64,000 nt of DNA from NCBI GenBank assembly GCA_964058845.1, contig CAXKVR010000216.1, positions 33,735 through 97,734 of the forward strand, written 5' to 3'. Numbering within the stretch: position 1 is the stretch's first letter; every line of letters starts with the position of its first letter. A model generated the notes under the pieces. That model was given only the letters and a program-made list of their open reading frames with translations. It did not search any database and was not told the origin of the DNA. Source of the DNA: Carex sylvatica (lineage: Eukaryota > Streptophyta > Magnoliopsida > Poales > Cyperaceae). Position numbers and translations under genes: made by a program. Below are positions 59,701 through 64,000 of the stretch, piece after piece.

Positions 59701-62700
59701 CGAAGGAGGTGGATCAATGATTCATATAGTTGATCACATTGACTTGGATGTGAGTAAATAAAAGAAATGTTGATTAATCACAATGTGGTGTCATGTCACT
59801 TCTATTAAATTCTGCATAAATTTTTGTTTGTAGGCTTGGAGTGTGCCGGAGGTTCTAAGGCCACTGTACGAGTCACCCAAAATTCTGGCACAGAAAATGA
59901 CTATTGCCGTAAGTGTGGTGTTAACCCATTGTATGCATTGTTTAATATTTTTGTCTGTGACCCATTTTGCTATTTCTAATAGTTATAACTTCTCTCTATT
60001 TCAATTTAGGCCTTGCGTCATATTCGGCAGATCGCACTTGAATCAAGTGGTGAAATTCCATACGGAGGAGGTCGTCAACCGGCTGTTCTAAGAACCTTCA
60101 GCCAGAGGCTGAGCAGGTCCTTGCTCTTGCCTTCTTATTTTTTACATACAAATCTTTTCTCTGATATTAATTTGAGCTGATGATTGACTGCCTTCACTTT
60201 TTCTAATTGAGAACAGAGGTTTTAACGATGCTGTTAACGGATTTGCTGATGATGGGTGGTCCGCAATGAACAGTGACGGGGTTGAAGATGTGGTGATAGC
60301 GATCAATTGCTCTCCTAACAAGCTTATTGGATCTGTTTTCCCTTCTTCAAACCCATTTTTTCCCACTAGCGGTGGAATCCTTTGTGCCAAAGCTTCAATG
60401 CTTCTTCAGGTTTCATAATGTTAATCTTGATCAGAAGAGAGTAAAATCACCTTTATCTCTTCATTTGTTTGACACTTGACATTTTATGGATGTAGAATGT
60501 ACCGCCTGGCTTGTTGGTGAGGTTTTTAAGGGAACATCGGTCAGAGTGGGCCGACTGTGGAGTCGACGCTTATTCAGCTGCTTCTTTGCGAGCGGGTTCA
60601 TATGCAGTTCCTGGGCTGAGGCCCAACACTGGCTTTCTGGGCAGCCAAGTTATACTACCCCTGGCTCATACTCTAGAGCACGAAGAGGTATTTCAGTTTT
60701 ACTTGATACATTTCATTTTTCTTATTTAGTATATATGTTTTTTGCTGATTTAATTTCTTATATTTTAGTTTTTGGAGGTCATGAGGCTTGAGGGGCATGG
60801 TTTCGGCCATGATGATGTGGTGCTACCAAGAGACCTCTATATGCTTCAGGTTCTACAAAATATAATTTAAGAACATTTTCACGACATTGTTATATTGGAA
60901 TTTCCATTTTTTTTTCTTTCTTGCCAAATGCATCATGCATTTTTGTTTTGAATTTCGCAGCTCTGTAGTGGGTTGGATGAGAGTTCACTTGGTGCCTGTG
61001 CTCAGCTTGTCTTTGCTCCAATCGATGAATCCTTTTCTGATGATGCATCTCTTCTCCCTTCTGGGTTTCGTGTTATTCCCCTTGATTCTAAGACGGTAAA
61101 ATTTATTGGTTTTTTTATTCTTTGTGTTTTCTCTTACATTGTTTAAAATATGGGAATTATATTTATTTTCAAGAATTGGGGTTTGATTACTCCAATACAC
61201 TACGATTTTATTATTTTATTTTTGACGTGAAGCGAATTAAAATTTACTAATTTTCAACTTGAGTATTTGGGTGTGTATTTTTGCTTGAGCTTAATCTATT
61301 CCTTTTACTCTCTCAGGACAACAGTGGCAGCAACCGAACTCTTGATCTGGCATCCTCACTAGAGGTCAGATCTGGATCTGGTGGCAGGGCCACACAGGCA
61401 GTATCTGATAGCTCTGATCCGAATTCATACAGCAGCACGAGGTCAGTCTTGACTATTGCATTTCAATTTGCATATGAGAACAACCTCCGCGACAGCGTAG
61501 CGGCAATGGCCCGGCAATATGTCAGAAGTGTGGTGGCCTCGGTACAGCGGGTGGCCATGGCAATATCCCCTTCCCGAATTGGTTCTCAGATTGAACCCAG
61601 GCAGTTTCCTGGTGCCTCTCCCGAGGCTCATACTCTTGCTCAATGGATTTATAGGAGTTACAGGTACAATTTGATGGCACACTTGGCTTTCTCTGTATTG
61701 TTTTATTGAAAGGAATTATTTGTTGCACCTATGTTATTTTGTGGTCATATTGTTTTACATGATGAATATATTTCTTTAGAGAGATCTTTTGTGCTGTGGA
61801 AATAGAAGCAACTTTTCTTTACATTTGCAAACGTCCAATATTTCTACATGTTTTGCTTACCAATTCTACTAGGCCTGTTTGTATGTTAATTGCAGTGATA
61901 TTGATCAACTGAAATACTTTTTTCAGGTTTCATACTGGGGCAGAGCTCTTTGGTAGTAATGACTCTCAGGGAAGTGATGCCGTGCTGAAACAACTCTGGC
62001 ACCATTCTGACGCCATTATCTGCTGCTCTTTGAAGGCAAGTGAACATATTTAATACATCCTAAATTCTAAACAAGCTTTAACCTTTTTAGAGTAAGAGTT
62101 AACCGTTTTAAAGCCAAGCAAATTTTGGATGTTGTTTGAAATATAAATATATTCTTCAGGCTGTGCCAGTGTTCACCTTTGCAAACCAAGCCGGACTTGA
62201 CATGCTCGAGACCACTCTGATTGCTCTCCAAGATATTTCACTTGAGAAGATTCTGGATGAAGATGGGAGGAAGGCGTTATGCACCGAGTTCCCCAAAATT
62301 ATGCAACAGGTAAAATGAATAGTTTAGATTGTCTTTTTTTTTTTCAATATATTACTTTATTATCCATAATTATTTTTACTCAGTTCTTGTTAGATTTGCA
62401 TCATTTGCGCATGAGTTGCAAACTTGAAGCATATCTCCAAAAATGACCGAGTGAAATTATATTCAGCCATCATTTATTAACTTCTTGAATGAAACACGAC
62501 CTTCCAATTCAAAGTAGAAAAGAAACATGACAGTATTATATTCAGGCATATTTGTAGGGTGGTAAATAACTTTTCCATTGTTTGCAAATATTTTTTTCTA
62601 CAACTGGTTCTAGTCTCTGAACAATCTTCTACTGTTCTGTTGGCCAGGGTTATGCATCTCTGCCTAGTGGCGTGTGTATGTCAAGTATGGGGAGGCCAGT

Positions 62701-62794
62701 GTCATATGATCTTGCAGTGGCATGGAAGGTTCTAACTGATGATGATTCTGCACATTGCCTCGCCTTCATGTTTCAGAACTGGTCTTTTGTTTGA
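56779..62794 (+). CDS. PHB-like: Class III HD-ZIP transcription factor, PHABULOSA/PHAVOLUTA type, 18 exons
   Basis: Nuclear regulator of leaf upper-side identity, meristem and vascular patterning (family knowledge). Exons: 56779-56987, 58172-58331, 58558-58667, 58747-58837, 58942-59037, 59219-59332, 59422-59505, 59594-59749, 59834-59908, 60010-60116, 60217-60409, 60496-60687, 60769-60849, 60961-61095, 61317-61663, 61927-62035, 62160-62309, 62648-62794. All phases agree, giving 851 aa, the usual family length. Homeodomain about 15-75 (KYVRYTPEQVEALERVYTEC, WFQNRRC at 65-71), leucine zipper about 76-115 (AMNKLLMEENDRLQKQV), START lipid-binding domain about 160-380 (GTAVEWVQ, YAPTTLASARDFWTLRY), C-terminal MEKHLA domain about 705-851 ending NWSFV. 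The stretches TGGPTGPP, YGGGRQPAVLRTFSQRL and FHTGAELFGS point to PHB/PHV rather than REV or CNA/ATHB8. START residue 187 is Val where the family has Pro (QMPGMK). A miR165/166 site is present, and intron 16 is GC-AG. Confidence 0.96.
58827..58951 (+). promoter_or_regulatory. miR165/166 target site, split by intron 4
   Basis: After splicing, 58827-58837 (TGGGGATGAAG) joins 58942-58951 (CCTGGTCCGG) to form 21 nt encoding part of the START domain (VGMKPGP). Against the known miR166 it gives 18 Watson-Crick pairs, two G:U pairs and one terminal mismatch. The site exists only in spliced RNA. It is the established control that confines HD-ZIP III transcripts to the upper leaf side. Confidence 0.9.
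62036..62159 (+). other. GC-AG intron (intron 16 of the HD-ZIP III gene)
   Basis: The exon ends TCTTTGAAG and the intron begins GCAAGTGAAC; the acceptor is ATTCTTCAG. The join SLK-AVPVF matches the family. Using the GT four bases later would break the frame. AAG/GCAAGT is the typical strong context of GC donors. Confidence 0.85.
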
Positions 62795-62960
62795 ACTAAG
62801 TTATTTAGGCTATGTTATCTTTTGTGTTATGCAAACTGCTTTTGTTTAGGGTTTTATTTTGTGTTGAATGTGTTAGAGAACTCTCCTATGAAGCTGTAGT
62901 TGTAACTCAAATGGAACCTCTATATTTATCTATGCAATGTGGTTTCTATTTGTGATGCGT
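62795..62960 (+). other. HD-ZIP III 3' untranslated region (approximate)
   Basis: T-rich non-coding sequence after the stop, with TTGTGTTGAATGTG and TTATCTATGCAATGTG stretches. No unambiguous poly(A) signal; the right limit is a guess. Confidence 0.4.
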
Positions 62961-63121
62961 CCTTTATTCCAGAAGGTTTTAACCTGGTCAATTTATCATT
63001 GTTATTTTTTTCTGAGATGTATTAACATGTGTTTTAGAGTAAATCAGATACAACCGAACTTACGAGATGAAACTTTCTACTTTATCAGATTATCTAACAA
63101 TTAACTAATACACACACAGGC

Positions 63122-63354
63122 CATGCATTCTGGGGCAATGCCGCTAGTCCAATTTTTTGTCTGTATTATGTCTTCATTTTTTTTTTGCCTTCATGCATTT
63201 TGGGGCAATACCTCTAGTCTAATTTTTTGTATCTCTATCATGTCTTCATATAAAAATTTAAATAACTCAAAGTTTAAAAATTAAACATCAATAAAATCAT
63301 CATATAAAAATTTAAATAACTCAAAGTTTAAAACTTAAACATCAATAAAATCGT
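63122..63354. repeat. Two adjacent short tandem duplications (periods about 70 and 54 bp)
   Basis: CATGCATTCTGGGGCAAT at 63122 recurs as CATGCATTTTGGGGCAAT at 63192, each followed by CTAGTC(C/T)AATTTTTTGT and ATGTCTTCAT. Directly after, TAAAAATTTAAATAACTCAA at 63251 recurs at 63305. Confidence 0.8.
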
Positions 63355-63714
63355 TAGATGTGATCTATGTTATTTTTTTGTGATTATAAAAAATTATTAC
63401 ATTTTGATTTTTCTTTTATATTAATTAATAAATTGAAAAACCAACGTCTAAAAATTATTCATATTAGTATACATGTTTATAATTTCAACATGACAACCAA
63501 AACAAAGTTGAAATGCCATAATTTTTTACACGTGCATAGATAAAATGATGTAGTTCATATCCAACAGTTTTATTTTGAATTTTAAAATTTAAATTTTGAG
63601 TTATTAAAGTTTTTTAAAATAAAGACATGATGGAGGCATTTGAACTCTCCTCATCACTTGGTCCTACTAATTAAACCTAACTAAAGTTACAACCAAACTT
63701 CGCTAAACTTGAAG

Positions 63715-64000
63715 AGTTCGTTTGGGTGACACGGGAATAGCTGCTATTCCTGGTGAGTATTTTCAACACAATACGTTTGGTTGAAAAAAAAACGCTATTC
63801 TCAATAAGGGTGCGTTTGGATGAATCAAGGAAGAGCTCAGAATAGCAGCTATTCTTAGGTTCGAAATAGCTGCTAACCCAACATTTCATAGGAATAGCAA
63901 AAATAGCAGCTAATCCGAGCTATTCCTTTGTTGAGAATAGCATTTTTTTCACCCAAACGTGTTGTGTTGAGAATAGCTCGCCAGGAATAGCAGTTAGTTT
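63715..64000. mobile_element. Nested hairpin MITE, cut by the window end
   Basis: The left GGGAATAGCTGCTATTCCTG and TTTTCAACACAATACGTTTG pair with the right CACCCAAACGTGTTGTGTTG and GCCAGGAATAGCAG. An inner inverted repeat (GGGTGCGTTTGG, CAGAATAGCAGCTATTC, CGAAATAGCTGCTAAC) suggests a second element or an internal duplication. Confidence 0.65.

Overview
This is plant nuclear DNA from a flowering plant. The evidence is three spliced genes of plant families (villin, NF-YA, class III HD-ZIP), short AT-rich introns with plant-type GT/AG borders, an L1-type LINE with a plant-type ORF1, and many small inverted-repeat transposons of plant MULE and hAT type. I cannot name the species. No rRNA or tRNA genes, CRISPR arrays or operons are seen.

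Layout. (1) 161-11379, minus strand: a villin-1-like actin-bundling protein. I could assemble it completely as 21 coding exons (816 aa, every splice phase agrees), including an 11-nt micro-exon. One intron holds three inverted-repeat elements. (2) 12.1-22.4 kb: a transposon nest. A 1.7 kb long-TIR element with 245-bp tandem repeats is followed by a second long-TIR element whose two 270-bp arms lie 8 kb apart because a decayed 6.2 kb LINE and a MITE sit inside it. (3) 22.4-32.4 kb: AT-rich intergenic DNA with an LTR-like promoter block (an array of GGTGC words before a TATA box), several MITEs with readable target-site duplications, and no convincing gene. (4) 32.5-36.6 kb, plus strand: a small NF-YA CCAAT-box transcription factor (186 aa, 5 coding exons, non-coding leader exon). 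(5) 36.6-56.3 kb: about 20 kb without a protein gene, rich in hAT- and MULE-type MITEs. It includes one element nested in another with both target duplications visible, a 992-bp hAT element with an exact 8-bp duplication, a SINE with an exact 13-bp duplication, and a LINE 3' remnant. (6) 56779-62794, plus strand: a complete class III HD-ZIP gene of the PHABULOSA/PHAVOLUTA type (18 exons, 851 aa) with a miR165/166 site split by an intron and one GC-AG intron. (7) 63.1-64.0 kb: short tandem duplications and a hairpin MITE running off the window.

The three genes are independent and do not form a cluster. Villin acts in the cytoplasm on actin filaments, NF-YA in the nucleus with NF-YB/NF-YC, and the HD-ZIP III protein in the nucleus on leaf polarity, meristem and vascular patterning. 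The main value of the window beyond the genes is the well-preserved record of small non-autonomous transposons, with nesting and target-site duplications readable by eye, plus a few unusual splice features.
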